A DNA stretch of 64,000 bases, taken from the NCBI RefSeq assembly GCF_954871325.1, contig NC_088777.1:26017366-26081365 (forward strand), written 5' to 3'. Position 1 is the stretch's first letter, and every line of letters starts with the position of its first letter. Source of the stretch: Gordionus sp. m RMFG-2023. Taxonomy: Eukaryota; Nematomorpha; Gordioida; Chordodea; Parachordodidae. Below the pieces are notes generated by a model. It saw only the letters and a program-made list of their open reading frames with translations. It was not told the origin of the DNA and made no database searches. The position numbers and the translations under genes were made by a program. This document shows positions 50,406 through 62,352 of the stretch, one piece after another.

Positions 50406-51540
50406 CTCGCGATTCTTATAAATCTTTTCCCATTTATTATATTTTTATTTAAATAACCTTTTGTTTTATATTATATTAATATGAAGTATAAATTCAAATA
50501 ATTGTTTGCGTGCATATTATGAACATTTTAGTAATAAAGTAGATATTTTTTATATTTAGATAAATGTGATATCGAGATTCAACAAATTTTTTAGCTTATT
50601 TCATAAATTTTCACAATAAAATTCCGACAAAATTGACGGGGAATGAGAATCCTTACTTTTATGATAGTTGATACCAGTTATATTAAAATAATATCCAATT
50701 TATATTCTTTATAGCCCACCTATCTCTTCAGGCCAGGTCCAATTCATTAAAACCAAGTAAATACTATTTAAGTCAAAATATATATTAAGCTTTTAAAAAT
50801 ATTACTGATCATATGCCTAATATTTAATATTAAAAAAATTCCCAAGCAAGGTCCAAGGCCATAATAATTTTGAAAAAAATTCACCAAGCCCAACTAACGA
50901 TCATAAAAATTTTGGTAGTTGAGAGCTGTAATAAAATATTTATAAAATCATAATGTTAAAAATACAATCAATATCAGACTTTTATTGACCTGCAAGCCCA
51001 GGCTTGCAAAAAATTTGTTTAAAGCAAGCGGAATTTTCCCAAAGCTATGCCTAATTTATATAGGCGGTAGGTGGTTTCAAAATTATGCTATTAATATGAT
51101 AATTATTCACTTCATTCTATCCACTTCTGCTTGATATTGTAATTTTTCCATACTGATCCAAGGAAAGACATATTTAGTTAGAAAATCAAACTTTTGTGAT
51201 AAAACTACCTATAGATATATAAACAGAATCTTATAAAATAAAAATTATATTTGAAAACCAAAATAAACTTAGGGATATGAAAGGTTAGGCATTTGAATAT
51301 AATTTATGTAAATGATTATTAATATATGATTTACCTAAAAATCTAATTTTATCAAGAGCATCCGCAACATTTGATATAAGCTTATGAAGATATATCTAAA
51401 AAAAATATTATATAAAAGAGTTAAATTTAATAATTTTATAATGTTTATTTCTTTATCTTGATATAGAGAATTTATAATTATTTTCATCATTCTATCCACT
51501 TCTGCTTAAATAAATAAAATAAAACAATTATTTACGAAAA
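50406..51540. other. AT-rich spacer with MITE debris
   Basis: No gene seen. CAGGCCAGGTCCAATTC (50730), CAAGCAAGGTCCAAGGCC (50843) and GACCTGCAAGCCCAGGC (50988) look like decayed GGCC hAT ends. TCATTCTATCCACTTCTGCTT occurs at both 51113 and 51487. Confidence 0.4.
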
Positions 51541-51740
51541 TAAATAAATAAAGCATGACGTCACGATGACAACGTAGCGATGACCCTACGTAGTGATGAC
51601 ATGACGTAACAACATCGTAAAATTATAATATAGATGTTTACATTTATATTATAACTATAATACGAATATAAAATAGATAAAAAGATATAATCATATATCG
51701 CTATTTTGATACTCGCTATTGGGTTTAATAAGCGGATTGA
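51541..51740. repeat. GATGAC/TACGTA cluster and CTCGCTATT repeat
   Basis: 51556-51618 holds repeated GATGAC and ACGTA words, including TGACGTCA and CTACGTAG palindromes. 51697-51730 (ATCGCTATTTTGATACTCGC) matches 54280-54305. It may be a decayed terminal region of a DNA element. Confidence 0.4.
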
Positions 51741-51908
51741 ATAACTTTGATTTTGCATAGATGAATATATTTATGAAGTACAATAATCATGCCACTCTTG
51801 CTGCTGAATATCATTTTTTTGCTTTACCTTTTGAATAAATTAAGTGAGAGATATATGTTTTTCAATTGTTTCACTAGTTTTGTCATCGTTATAACTATTC
51901 ACCATAAT

Positions 51909-51995
51909 CTATGTTGTTAACAGTAGCCCGCTACATTTTTTAAAAAATATATCGGTAGTTACTTTTACAAAAATAGTAGCTAATTAATAGAATAT
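51909..51995. mobile_element. hAT end fragment
   Basis: ATGTTGTTAACAGTAGCCCG with repeated GTAGC/AGTTAC words resembles a hAT terminus. No partner end is seen. Confidence 0.35.
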
Positions 51996-52158
51996 CTATA
52001 GCTAAAAAAGAGAGGAAGCTTGTGATTTGATTGTAGAACCAACTCTGAAAATATTTAATACATAACTTATGATATTCGATTTATTTTTATGATAAAAAAA
52101 ATTTTTAGTTTAATTATTTATTATTTTTTAAAATAATTATGATCTTATCAGTGTATAC

Positions 52159-52964
52159 CAGTGGCGTAGGCATGGGAAAAGGAAGATTCCCCCCCATAAA
52201 AATAGATTTTTTTAAATTGACTCAGAATCAAAAAAAAGAAACTGAAAAAATTTTGTCCCACTAGATTCATTGAAAGATAAGAGTCGGTAACTCTTTATTG
52301 AACTATTTTAGTTCCCTGCCAAATATCAAAACATTATTAATTATTTTTACATCAAATTTTTTCGTAAATTGAATTCTTAATTATAACATTTATATAATTT
52401 TTGTATTAACTCTTAAAATTTATGCAATTAATACTATATGCTAATTTTTATTTTTATATAATAAATAAAATCTATAATACTCTCTAAAATTTTATTATGT
52501 GCAAATATTTCAGATAATTTTAACATAATCTAAGATATAAGAAATTGAGTGTTCATAAAAAATGGGATATTAGTGCCAAAGCCTACTAAAAACATTTAAA
52601 CCCTCCCCCTCCCCATAAGAAAATCCTGGCTACACTACTTTGACTAAAAAAAATTAATTTATGAAGTTAAACGCTATATTATACTGATAAAAAATTAAAT
52701 AAAAGAGTAGGAAAATAGAATTATAATCATTTACTATTAGAGGATTAGTTATCATTTTTGAGTATTGGCCATTTGCAGCAGTTAAAGTTCAAGTATGAGC
52801 CATTATCAGAATAATACTATTCTATAGAAACTAATTTAAATTTACATTAAAAAAATATTAGACTATAATTAAAGGGAAAGGGAATCAAATATATTCATTT
52901 TACACATAAGTTTATCACAGTAACCCCCCCCACCACCCATGAGAAAATCCTGACTACGCCACTG
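52159..52964. mobile_element. hAT-type MITE (CAGTGGCGTAG), 806 bp, perfect TSD
   Basis: The ends are CAGTGGCGTAGGCATGGG and, in complement, CAGTGGCGTAGTCAGG. The duplication GTGTATAC is perfect (52151-52158, 52965-52972). An extra degenerate terminus (AGAAAATCCTGGCTACACTA, near 52620) lies inside, so it may be a composite of two copies. Non-coding. Confidence 0.9.
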
Positions 52965-52972
52965 GTGTATAC

Positions 52973-53560
52973 ATGAGAGAAAAAAATACCCCCTACCCTA
53001 TCCCCGCATGCTATTAAAAGGTACCTTCCCCCCTAATAAAATATACAAATGATTTAAATAAAATTGTTATATAAATGTTTATAATATAATAACAATAACC
53101 AACATCCACATGGTAGAAAATTTGATGGATGCAAACCCCTTTCCAAGATCTACCCCTACCCCCTAAAATATATCGCCCTTCGGCCGCGATATTTGCCAAT
53201 CCACAATGCATTAGTGATATTAATAAAAAGAATATTACAGTAAGCCACCATATACAACCTTATAACATATTTCTATTAACAATATTTTAAGCCTTAGGAG
53301 ATAAGGATTTTGAAATTTGTAGGTTATAATTAATATGTTACTATCTTTTTCTAAAAAATAGGAAATACATATATATTTTAATAGTGCAATCTTTTTATCA
53401 TTTGGTTGATAATCACTTTATTTTTATATTAAGTGTGATAACTCATTTTCATTTCTATAAAAAACGTTCTAAAATATTGTAAAAATATAAGATGATTAAT
53501 TTTTAAAGAGGTATATTTGGTTTATCAATTATTGGATTTAAAAACATCATAATACAAGTA
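52973..53560. other. AT-rich spacer
   Basis: Short C-rich and CTTCGGCCG blocks occur at 52985-53035 and 53140-53190. No gene seen. Confidence 0.4.
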
Positions 53561-53574
53561 AAGATTACCCTTCA

Positions 53575-53690
53575 AAAATAAATACTTACCTCCAAAAATT
53601 AATGCCTACCTCCAAAAATTAATGCCTACCTCCAAAAATTAATGCCTACCTCCAAAAATTAATGCCTACCTCCAAAATTTTAATATTGAA
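53575..53690. repeat. 20-bp tandem repeat, five copies
   Basis: CTACCTCCAAAAATTAATGC repeats head to tail about five times, with the first and last units altered. Confidence 0.9.
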
Positions 53691-53758
53691 AAATTATAGT
53701 TATTATTTATAATAGATATATGTGCTCATTTATAATTTAAACCAATTTATATATTGAT

Positions 53759-54210
53759 AATTTAAAACAATTTATATATTAATAATTTGAAACAATTTAT
53801 AAAATACTATAATATTATAAGATAAAAATTATGTGTTATATACATTTATAATAATAGTTTTATAATAAAAAAATAATTTATATATTAATAAAATAATTTT
53901 TACAACAGTATTAATATATTATAATTATATAATAAAATGATTTATATATTTATAATTTTTAAAATGATTTATATATTAATAATTTAAAACAATTTTTATA
54001 TTAATAATTTGAAACAATTTATAATTTATAAAATACTATAATATTATAAGATAAAAATATGGTTATATACATTTATAATAATAGTTTTATAATAAAAAAA
54101 TAATTTATATGTTAATAAAAAAATTCTTCAACAGTATTAATATATTATAATTATATAATAAAATGATTTATATATCTATAATTTTTAAAATGATTTATAT
54201 ATTTATAATT
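53759..54210. repeat. 222-bp tandem duplication
   Basis: Copies begin AATTTAAAACAATTT at 53759 and 53981. They share CAATTTATAAAATACTATAA, ATAATAGTTTTATAATAAAA and CAACAGTATTAATATATTAT in order. Confidence 0.88.
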
Positions 54211-55139
54211 TTTAAAATAATTTACATTTTTTTTAAATATTATATTTTAGACTTTTTAGGTTTTCATTCATTTAATATCTCGCTATTTTGCTGCTCGCTA
54301 TTTAGAGGTGGAACCTAATAAACAAAGAAAAATATTTTATTATTTTATTTTATATAAAAAAAATGTAAAAAAACTTAATTTGTTCTTTTTTAAAAAAGAA
54401 TAATTTTTGAAATCAACAAATCTTATGCATTTTATAAACAACATCCCTAATTAAATTTTACTTTTTACTATTTTTATTGAGTAGTGAAGGAGTAGAATTT
54501 ATAATTAAATATATATGTCGTATTGGGATATGGAATCATGTGGGATTCGGAATCCCAATCTTGAATCCCCACGTTTTATTCGGGATCTTTTTTTAAAAAA
54601 TATTTAAAAAATATTCCGAATTCCCATGAAAAAAAAATAAAATAATATAATTACTTTTTCTTCTCTTTTTTTGCAGCTGGCACCATATAATTAAAAGGTG
54701 AAAATAAGTTATTTAAAAGGAATTTTAAAAAAAAAGTAAATAGTATAAATTAAATAATGAATGAAAAGGGGTGAGATTAAGACTTTTTTGTTTTAAAAAA
54801 TATATTTATAAAAAATCCGAATTATTGCAACAACTATTCAATGCAATATGGCATTTCGTTGAACATTTAAACAGGGACCCGAACCGTTATTTATAACGGT
54901 TCAGTTTGGTTAAGGTTCAGTATATAAATAATTATAATGGTTACGTTTTGATTACGGTTCTTGAGAAGAAATTTATAAAGGTTCGGTTCGGTTCAGCTAA
55001 TTATAAAGGTTAATAAAAATTCATTACGGTTAGAGATATTTTTTTATTGAAGCAACACCATCTTCTAATTAATTTTTATTATAAGCATTTATGAATTATA
55101 TATAAAAAAATTATATAAGATTCAAAATAACTCTAAAAA

Positions 55140-55305
55140 TATTATTTGAACTTATAAGTAATATATTTTCAAGTATAAATGGCCTTTTTGTTTGTTGTGA
55201 CGATAACACAAATTTTAGCCGCGAAAAAGCCCTTTCTACAGAAACTTGTGTTGTGGGAACCGCCAGTACTATAAGAGCACGTTTATATAATTCTGAATAT
55301 TCAAA
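55140..55305 (-). pseudogene. hAT transposase C-terminal remnant 1
   Basis: The minus strand reads ALIVLAVPTTQVSVERAFSR, then LKFVLSSQQTKRP and ILENILLISSN. This is the hAT dimerisation domain with the usual VERAFS. It ends near 55140. No N-terminal domains were recognised. Confidence 0.75.
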
Positions 55306-55884
55306 TTATTTCTATTTCTAAAATATAAAAACTGAACCGGTTTAACCGTTTTTTATAAAGGTTCTTTTTACTCCTTCAAAAAATAATTATATCGGTTCGG
55401 TTACGGTTATGGTTCAGATATTTATAACAAAAATAAAAAATTTAAAAAAATATATTTAAGGGGATTCGGAATCTTTTTTTTAAAAAACAATTAAATTATA
55501 TTTTTTTGCCACCTGGCTGGCACCAGAAAATTTTATTTTTTAGAGATATTTAATATGTATTACTTTTATGCTTTAAATCATTAAATACTCGGAAAAATGG
55601 TTTTAATATAAATTAAATGTAAAAAAATAAATGTGGCAATGAAAATATTCACGCCCATTCACGCTTACCACTAAAAAAATTTCGACCCGACCCGCCCGCT
55701 CACGAAAGGCAATATTTTGTTTCACGCCCGAAAATTCACGTGTTTTTAAATTTCTCAAAACTTTAATGCTATAATTTTTTACACTTTTTTGAATTTATTC
55801 TATTTATTTCTTTAATTCCATTAATCCATAATAACAAAAAATAAATACAAAATCCAAATTTTTACTTAAAAAAAGAAGAATGTC

Positions 55885-56065
55885 TATTTTTTTATTTTAA
55901 TTGTGTACGCCTTTCCTCTAATAAACGATTGGCTACAGAAAATAACCTTTCACTAGAAGCCGAATTGCCAGGGCTGACAAAATTTTACTCTCTAATTTTC
56001 TCAAAAAAGGAAATAAATTTTCCTGCTTCCAAAACTTCAAAATATTGCCATTGTTATATGTTTTA
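55885..56065 (-). pseudogene. hAT transposase C-terminal remnant 2
   Basis: The minus strand shows FWKQENLFPFLRKLESKIL near 56030, then, in another frame, PGNSASSERLFSVANRLLEE followed by RRTQLK. It is closer to the transposase at 18759 (SSASCERNFSTTGRILEERR) than to remnant 1, so it is a different hAT family. Confidence 0.75.
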
Positions 56066-56965
56066 TTTTTTTAAATTTTATTTGATAATATTGATATTGG
56101 TATAATTTTAAAAAAAATGATAAAACACTAAAATATTAAAACAACTATATAAAAATATTAAAAATATATAAAATTATTAAATAAAAATATATATTGGTCC
56201 TTAACCTATTTTTTAAAAAACATTTGGATAATCTCAACTTAAAATTTGTTCGTTGTTATAAATAATTTAGTTTTAACAATCTCTAAATAAGTCTGACCTT
56301 ATTTGGCTCAACCTAAAGATACATAATATTTTTCCTTATTGATTTTTAAAAACGGCTAACTCAATATTACATCCAGAAAAATAAATCATTATAATTTTTT
56401 ATATACTGAACCGTAACGGGTTCCTGCTTAAATGTTCAACGAAAAGCCATATTGCATTGAATAATTGTTGCAATAATTCGGATTTTTTATAAATATATAT
56501 TTTAAAACAAAAAAGTCTTAACCGCATCCCTTTTCATTCATTATATGCCTTAATTTTATACTATTTACTTTTTTTAAATTCTCTTTTTAAATCCCTTATT
56601 TTGGCCTTTTAATTATATGGTGCCAGCCGCAAAAAAAGAGAAGAAAAAGTAATTATATTATTTTATTTTATTTTCATGGGGATTTGGAATATTTTTTAAA
56701 TATTTTTAAAAAAAATATTTTAAAAAAAAGATCCCGACGAATCCCACATTATTCCATATCCCAATACGACATATATAATAATATTATTATATAATCAAAG
56801 AAACTTAAGAAAAAAATTTTCACTAAATTTCTCCCGCAATTCATTATACTTACCCCGTTTTCTTTAAAAGTCTTTGTTAGGTAATTTTTTTTAAAATTTT
56901 TTTAATGAATTTAGGGTTAAATGATAAGGGGGGACAGAAGAGATAATGTTTCTTTTAATTAACAT

Positions 56966-57811
56966 CAGAGACCTGCAGAGGTATCCTTTACACGGCCGGG
57001 CCCGGCCCGTAAAAAAATTTCTTCGGCCTGGCCCGGAATTGTTTTTAAAAAAATTTACGGCCGGGCCCGGGTAAAAATTTGGGTCCGGCCAGGATTTTTT
57101 TTTAAAAAAAATTTTTTTTAGGCCCGCCCGCATTTAAAAAAAAATTATTTTAGGCCCTGCCTATATTTTTTAAATTATATTCGACCTGGTGGTGTATACA
57201 AAAATTCCCCTATTCGATATTTTATAGTATTTTTCAGCGAGAATTATCTTAATAAGTATATTATATATTTTTTATTTTTTATCCTAAACAGATATTTAGT
57301 ATATTACAAATTGATATTATAAAAAATTTGTTTTGAGAATTAATAAATTGTATTTGTGAAAATTTTAATTTGTATTTAAAAAATTCATGGTAAAAAGTAG
57401 TGTTGTTAAATGGCTCGATTTGAGCCGATTTTTATAAACGGCTAATTCAATATTTTATCCAGAAAATGGTAAGACTGAAATTTTGATAATAGATGGCATA
57501 AAGGTTTGGAAATCTTTTAGCTAAATCTCGAGGCTTAGGCAAATTTACCTGTCTAAATTATAGAGTTAGCCGTTTTTAAAAATCGGATCAAATCGAGTCG
57601 TCTAACAACATTAGTAAAACGTTAATATTTTGAGAATATACTCTGTAATATTGTATTTATAAAAGAAATAATACTGATATTTATAAAAATGGAAGTAAAT
57701 AATATTTTGAGAATATACTATATTATATATTGCATTTATAAAAATAAAACTTAATTTTAAAAAAAAAATTTCAGGCCCGGCCGGGCTTATGGCCGGGCCT
57801 GTAGGTCTCTG
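56966..57811. mobile_element. hAT MITE, GGCC family, with nested MITE
   Basis: The ends are CAGAGACCTGCAGAGG and, in complement, CAGAGACCTACAGGCCCGGC. Dense GGCCGGGCCCGG motifs lie at both ends. The flanks ATTAACAT and ATTTATGT match weakly, so the insertion is older or altered. It holds the MITE at 57398-57613. Otherwise non-coding. Confidence 0.8.
57398..57613. mobile_element. hAT MITE (TAGTGTTGTTAAA), 216 bp
   Basis: The ends are TAGTGTTGTTAAATGGCTCG and, in complement, TAATGTTGTTAGACGACTCG. The flanks GTAAAAAG and GTAAAACG match at 7 of 8. Same family as the 49481 MITE; it shares AACGGCTAA and ATTTTATCCAGAAAA. Confidence 0.88.
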
Positions 57812-57944
57812 ATTTATGTGGATAAATTTTTTTGAAAATGGAATGACGAATATCTAAAATATGATTTTCGAAATAAAAGAAAAATTAATTTAAAAGTTCA
57901 TTTATTTAAAAAGAAATCGATTAATATAAATTAAAAAATCTGTA

Positions 57945-58118
57945 TTTATGAGCGGGAGGCTTAATAGGGGATATAGGGAGAATTCATAAAGGGGAGGGGG
58001 ATTTTAAGAGAAATATCGGGGGATTCATTGGGGAGTAAAATGGGAAAATTCATTGGGGAGGCATCGGAAAGATACAAAAGAGTTGTTTAAAATTTGTGCA
58101 AAAGTTCAATATTTTAAG
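57945..58118 (+). repeat. Repeat Z, copy 2
   Basis: The complement of 38200-38440: GGGGATATAGGGAGAATTCA, GGGGGATTCATTGGGGAG, AGGCATCGGAAAGATACAAA. It is fused directly to the MULE core of copy 2 at about 58119. Confidence 0.8.
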
Positions 58119-59338
58119 GAGCAGAATCCCCTTGAGACACGCTTAAACATTTATCAACAAACTATGGATAAGAGATGTTTGGAGGATCCAGAAATAGAAA
58201 ACTATTCTGAGGCGATACCATCATTTATATCTTTGAGGAGTCATATAGACAGACTCCTTATGAAATATCGGCCCCCTATGCCTCATTCGATTTTGGATAT
58301 TGAGTTATCAGCAGAATATGCTATGACAACTTGCAATGAACGTTTTCTAATCCATGGAACGGGTAACTTATACGTTTTTGGTACTGATTCCATGTTGCGT
58401 TTGACCGAGGGTTCTAACATGATATACATGGATGGAACTTTTCATGTAGCTCCTACCTTATTTTATCAACTTTATACCTTGCATGTTATGTATGAAGGTG
58501 TTATGATACCTATCTACGCTCTCCTTCCGGATAAGACAAAAGAAACATATATCCGGCTTTTTCAAATTATTACTAATTTTTGCGCGTAACGCCAGATAAC
58601 CTTTAATCCTCGATTTGGCCAAACAGACTTTGAGGCAGCTTCTATCAGCTCCCAAGTTTGTATTTCCTAGCATGATTATAAAGGGTTAAATATATGATTT
58701 ATATTCTAATATAATTTTGTATAGGATGTTTTTTCCATTATTCGCAAGCGTTATGGCGAAGATGTCAATCTTTAGGGTTGGTAAACTTGTACCTGAACCA
58801 CTCCAATGTTCACAAAGTTGTTAGGCGCATGACAACTTTGCCTTTTTGTAAGGAGGAAGATATATCTAGGGTAAGGCAAAATTGTTATATTATGGCGTCT
58901 GAAAATCCCATGCTCATGGATTTTATGGAGTATATGGATACGACATGGCTAGGCCTTAATGCCATATTTCCTCATGGCATATGGACAATGTATTTAAAAT
59001 ATAATTAATTAATTTTTAAAATTTTCATATAATTTAGATATAAAGTCGATGGTCCCCGCACCAACAATCATCTAGAGGGGTTTCATCATGCCTTAAAAAG
59101 AAAAACCACACATGTTCACCCAAATGTTTACATTCTTATAAAAACTTTAATAGGTCATCAACATTCTAACGACCTCAAAATTATCCAGATCAATATTAGA
59201 TCTAGAGTGCGGCGAAGAAATAGAAAATATGAAAGAATCGATGAGCATATTACAAATTTAACACAAATATATGAAAGAACTTCTGATATTACAGAATTTT
59301 TAGATAAAATATCTTTTTTAGTAAATTTTAAATATTAA
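58053..59338 (+). pseudogene. MULE transposase, copy 2 (5'-truncated, spliced)
   Basis: The MULE core starts after repeat Z with QNPLETRLNIYQQTMDKR at about 58120; the open frame from 58053 begins in Z sequence, so that start is probably spurious. Then come NMIYMDGTFHVAPTLFYQLY (first Asp, near 58430), MIPIYALLPDKTKETYIRLF, FNPRFGQTDFEAASIS, VHKVVRRMTTLPF and TNNHLEGFHHALKRK (near 59070), with a stop at 59336-59338. Introns are 58685-58724 (40 nt) and 58990-59037 (48 nt), at the same places as in copy 1. The FLYWCH fingers are missing. A break at about 58575-58650 (stop after TNFCA, then a shift) inactivates it. No TIRs seen. Confidence 0.83.
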
Positions 59339-61184
59339 AAATATCAATAAATATCCGTTTTTAATTTTATTATAGTTTTATTTTATAATAATAAATTTGT
59401 AAATGTTTATTTTTTTTATATACATACACAAATAAAGTATATTATCAAAAAATAAAAGATTTATTAGTGAATTTTTTTAAAAATGTTTTTGCTAGGTTTA
59501 AGACAATAAGTTACGAAGATAACAATAACATTTAGAAATTTATTAAAGAAGTTAAATAATTTCACACTCGATATTTTAACATTTGCCATTATAATTTACT
59601 TGTATAAAAGCAACATTCAACTAATCCTGGTACATATAATGCTCTATTGGTAATATTTTTATTTATTTTGTATATTAAATTATTATTTTTTTATAATAAC
59701 ATTATTTAAATCAGATTAATCTAAGGTATAATGATATCTATTTGGTCACTCTAAATAATATTAATTTTTAAATAATTTAATAGGGTTGGACCTTCAGTTA
59801 ATTTTATATGGAATTATAAACAAAACATCTTAAAAAATTAGTCCACTGAATGATTGAGATTAGGGCTTTTAGATTTATTATCAACCCCATTAGAGAGAAA
59901 TCTAATGATGAAGATTGTAACAAAACAAGGATCTATTGAACCATTGAAAGAAAGTTTTTATCATAAAATTTTAAATAGGCACTATCACTTTTTTAAAAAT
60001 ATTAGTAAAATCGGATGATAGTAATTTTATAAATTTTAATTAACGCAAATTTATTTTACTTCTTTTTCCGGTATTAATTTTAATTTTTCTTTTACTTTTC
60101 TCTTTGCAATTTTTTTTAAAACACAAAATATTTTGCAGCAAGGGGAAAAAATGAATGAAAACAACTATATTATTTATATTTTATTTTTTCTTCACTTTAT
60201 ATATATTTCTACAAATAATAAAATAATAATCAAATTTTTATTGCGAAAAAAACTAACAAAATATTATTGATACAAATAGTTATCGCTCTACATAAAAAAC
60301 AATTAAACAAAAAAAAATCGATAAAAGTATTATCGCTCTACAAAAAAAAATAATTAACAAAAAAATAGATAAAAATAGTTATCGCTCTACAAACAAAAAT
60401 ATAAACAATATCATGAGTAAGAATATTTTTCTTTTTTAAAAGCAATAATTAATGTTCAATAATTGTAATTATAAATTTATTAAGATTATCAGAGTTGTAT
60501 AAAAAGTATCTGTATCTATATACTACTTCAGAGGTATCTGTATCTGTTTATAGATAAATTTTGATATACTTTTATTTAACGTTTTATTTATCTAAAAAAT
60601 AAAAATAAATGCTAATTTTACCTCATATGTATGAGCATATAATTTAAATAAATATATATTATAAAAATATTAAGACTAATATAATAAAAAAATATATATA
60701 ATATTAAAACTTATTTATAAAAAAATATATATTATTTTTTTCCCATTTATATCTATAGATATCAGTTTAAGATTGTGAAGGATATTTTTATCATGAAGGG
60801 AATTTATAAATCTTCGCTTAGCCATGACACTTATAATTATAAACAATACCATTGATGCACCAAATTATTTTAAGCAATTAATTTAGAATTTTATAAAATA
60901 ATTTTATGATATTCCGCTAACTTTTAATAAATAAATTAAAAATATTTTTAAATTTTAAATCTATTTTTAATTTCGATTGAAAAAAAATTATTAAAAAAAT
61001 TGAAATCTAGCAATAACTTTTATAATTTAGCACATTTTACTCAAAAACAAAGATGAATTCTACTTAATTTTATATATTAATTTAATTTTATTATGTTTTA
61101 CTAATTAATAAAAATTAAAAAAAATTTTTGATTGCTTCCCTAGTAGTAAACTTGTTATACACCTAAATTATAGTAACATCATAT
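59339..61184. other. AT-rich spacer with a 55-bp tandem repeat
   Basis: No gene seen. 60275-60395 has three copies of a unit with TTATCGCTCTACA and AACAAAAAAATAGATAAAA. Otherwise low-complexity A/T. Confidence 0.5.
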
Positions 61185-61568
61185 CAATGGCGTAGCTAGG
61201 AATTTTCCTTAGAGGGGGTCCATACATATAGCTGGGGGGTTTCGCCTCCCAGATCCCCTTTAACGGGCCTTCGGCCCTTTTGCCAAGGCCTTCGGCCGGG
61301 TTTATCTTACAAATAACCATATCTTCGAAAATATATAATAAATATATTTTTTAAATACATCAATAATATGTTATTAAAATTTAGTAGATTATTCTCAATG
61401 ACTTTATAAAAATACTATCCAGAATAATTTCAATAGTAATATAATATCCTTCCACAAACATCAAAATTAGAAAAATATAATTGATATAAAATCACTTTTA
61501 AGACTTTTGAACTTATAATCTAAAAATAATCTCCAAACCCGAAAACCACCCCCGTAGCTACGCCACTG
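61185..61568. mobile_element. hAT-type MITE (CAGTGGCGTAG), 384 bp, perfect TSD
   Basis: The ends are CAATGGCGTAGCTAGG and, in complement, CAGTGGCGTAGCTACGGG. The duplication CATCATAT is perfect (61177-61184, 61569-61576). GGGCCTTCGGCCC and GGCCTTCGGCC hairpin words lie inside the left end. Related by its ends to the 52159 element. Confidence 0.93.
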
Positions 61569-62350
61569 CATCATATATGTAATATGTAGGTAAATTATAT
61601 ATGGTATATATATTTATTATACATGTAATATAAATATAAATAATATATAAATATATTTACTTAACATATATATATTTAATTTTACTGTATATCGATATTA
61701 TTTAAGATAATATATACCTAAATTATATATATATAAATAATTTATAAATATATTTAATATTTTAAAATATTTATTTAACATATATATATATTTAACTAAC
61801 ATATTGATTATATATTATAATAACATCATATATTTTATAATATGTAGGTAAATTATATATGGTATATTTATTAATTATATATATGTATGTAATATTTAAG
61901 TATATTATTTAAATTTTCTAGTGGTAACATAAAGTGAGTATGTTTATGCTATTTTGATTAATGCGATTTAGAGCGATTATTACTTTAGCGATTTAGAACG
62001 GGAACCTAGGATTTTCGCAGATCTATAGAATTTTAGAATATTTAGTTAAACTATACAATATTTATTATAATAAAGAAGATGTTTTGAACATGCTTATTTT
62101 TATATTGAATTATTTTTGAAATAAAACTAAAGTATTTGATAACCAAGTATTCTTATTCCATTTTGATTATAATGGAGGGTTTATTTTATAATTGATCCGG
62201 TAGAAAAATTTCAAGTGATAAAATTATATTTTAATCATATTTATTTACAGATTCTATGAACATTATATCTCAATATTGATAGTAGATTCCTTCACATGGA
62301 TTTACAAAAAGCAAAGTTGAGTTAGTAAACAAATTCAATATAGACCATAA
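61569..62350. other. Low-complexity AT spacer
   Basis: TATATA-rich runs to about 61910, then ordinary A/T sequence. GCGATTTAGAGCGATT and AGCGATTTAGAACGGG (61960-62005) form a short direct repeat. No gene seen. Confidence 0.45.
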
Positions 62351-62352
62351 AC

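Larger units (their letters stand above)
54872..56424 (-). mobile_element. hAT element within the inverted-arm element
   Basis: The ends are CAGGGACCCGAACCG (54872) and, in complement, CAGGAACCCGTTACGG (56424), with GGTTCGGTTCGG-type subterminal words. The flanks are inverted, not directly repeated, so a duplication cannot be read. Two different hAT C-terminal remnants lie inside, so a second hAT (ends near 55640-55745, ACGCCCATTCACGC words) may be nested. Confidence 0.65.
54511..56777. mobile_element. Inverted-arm element, about 360-bp arms, hAT at its centre
   Basis: The arms 54511-54871 and 56425-56777 are inverted copies. Outer ends are GTCGTATTGGGATATGGAAT and its complement. Inner ends are CGTTGAACATTTAA and its complement. 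Each arm holds GCTGGCACCATATAATTAAA or its counterpart. The centre is occupied by a hAT-like sequence. Before that insertion the arms would have met at a TTTAAA palindrome. No clear target duplication. Similar bits lie at 205-275 and 45980. Confidence 0.8.

Noticed and set aside
51556-51618. CRE-like TGACGTCA promoter element
   Set aside because: It sits in a cluster of GATGAC/ACGTA repeats with no gene nearby; likely transposon debris.
53575-53690. CRISPR-like spaced repeats
   Set aside because: The 20-bp units are head to tail without spacers, and the window is eukaryotic.
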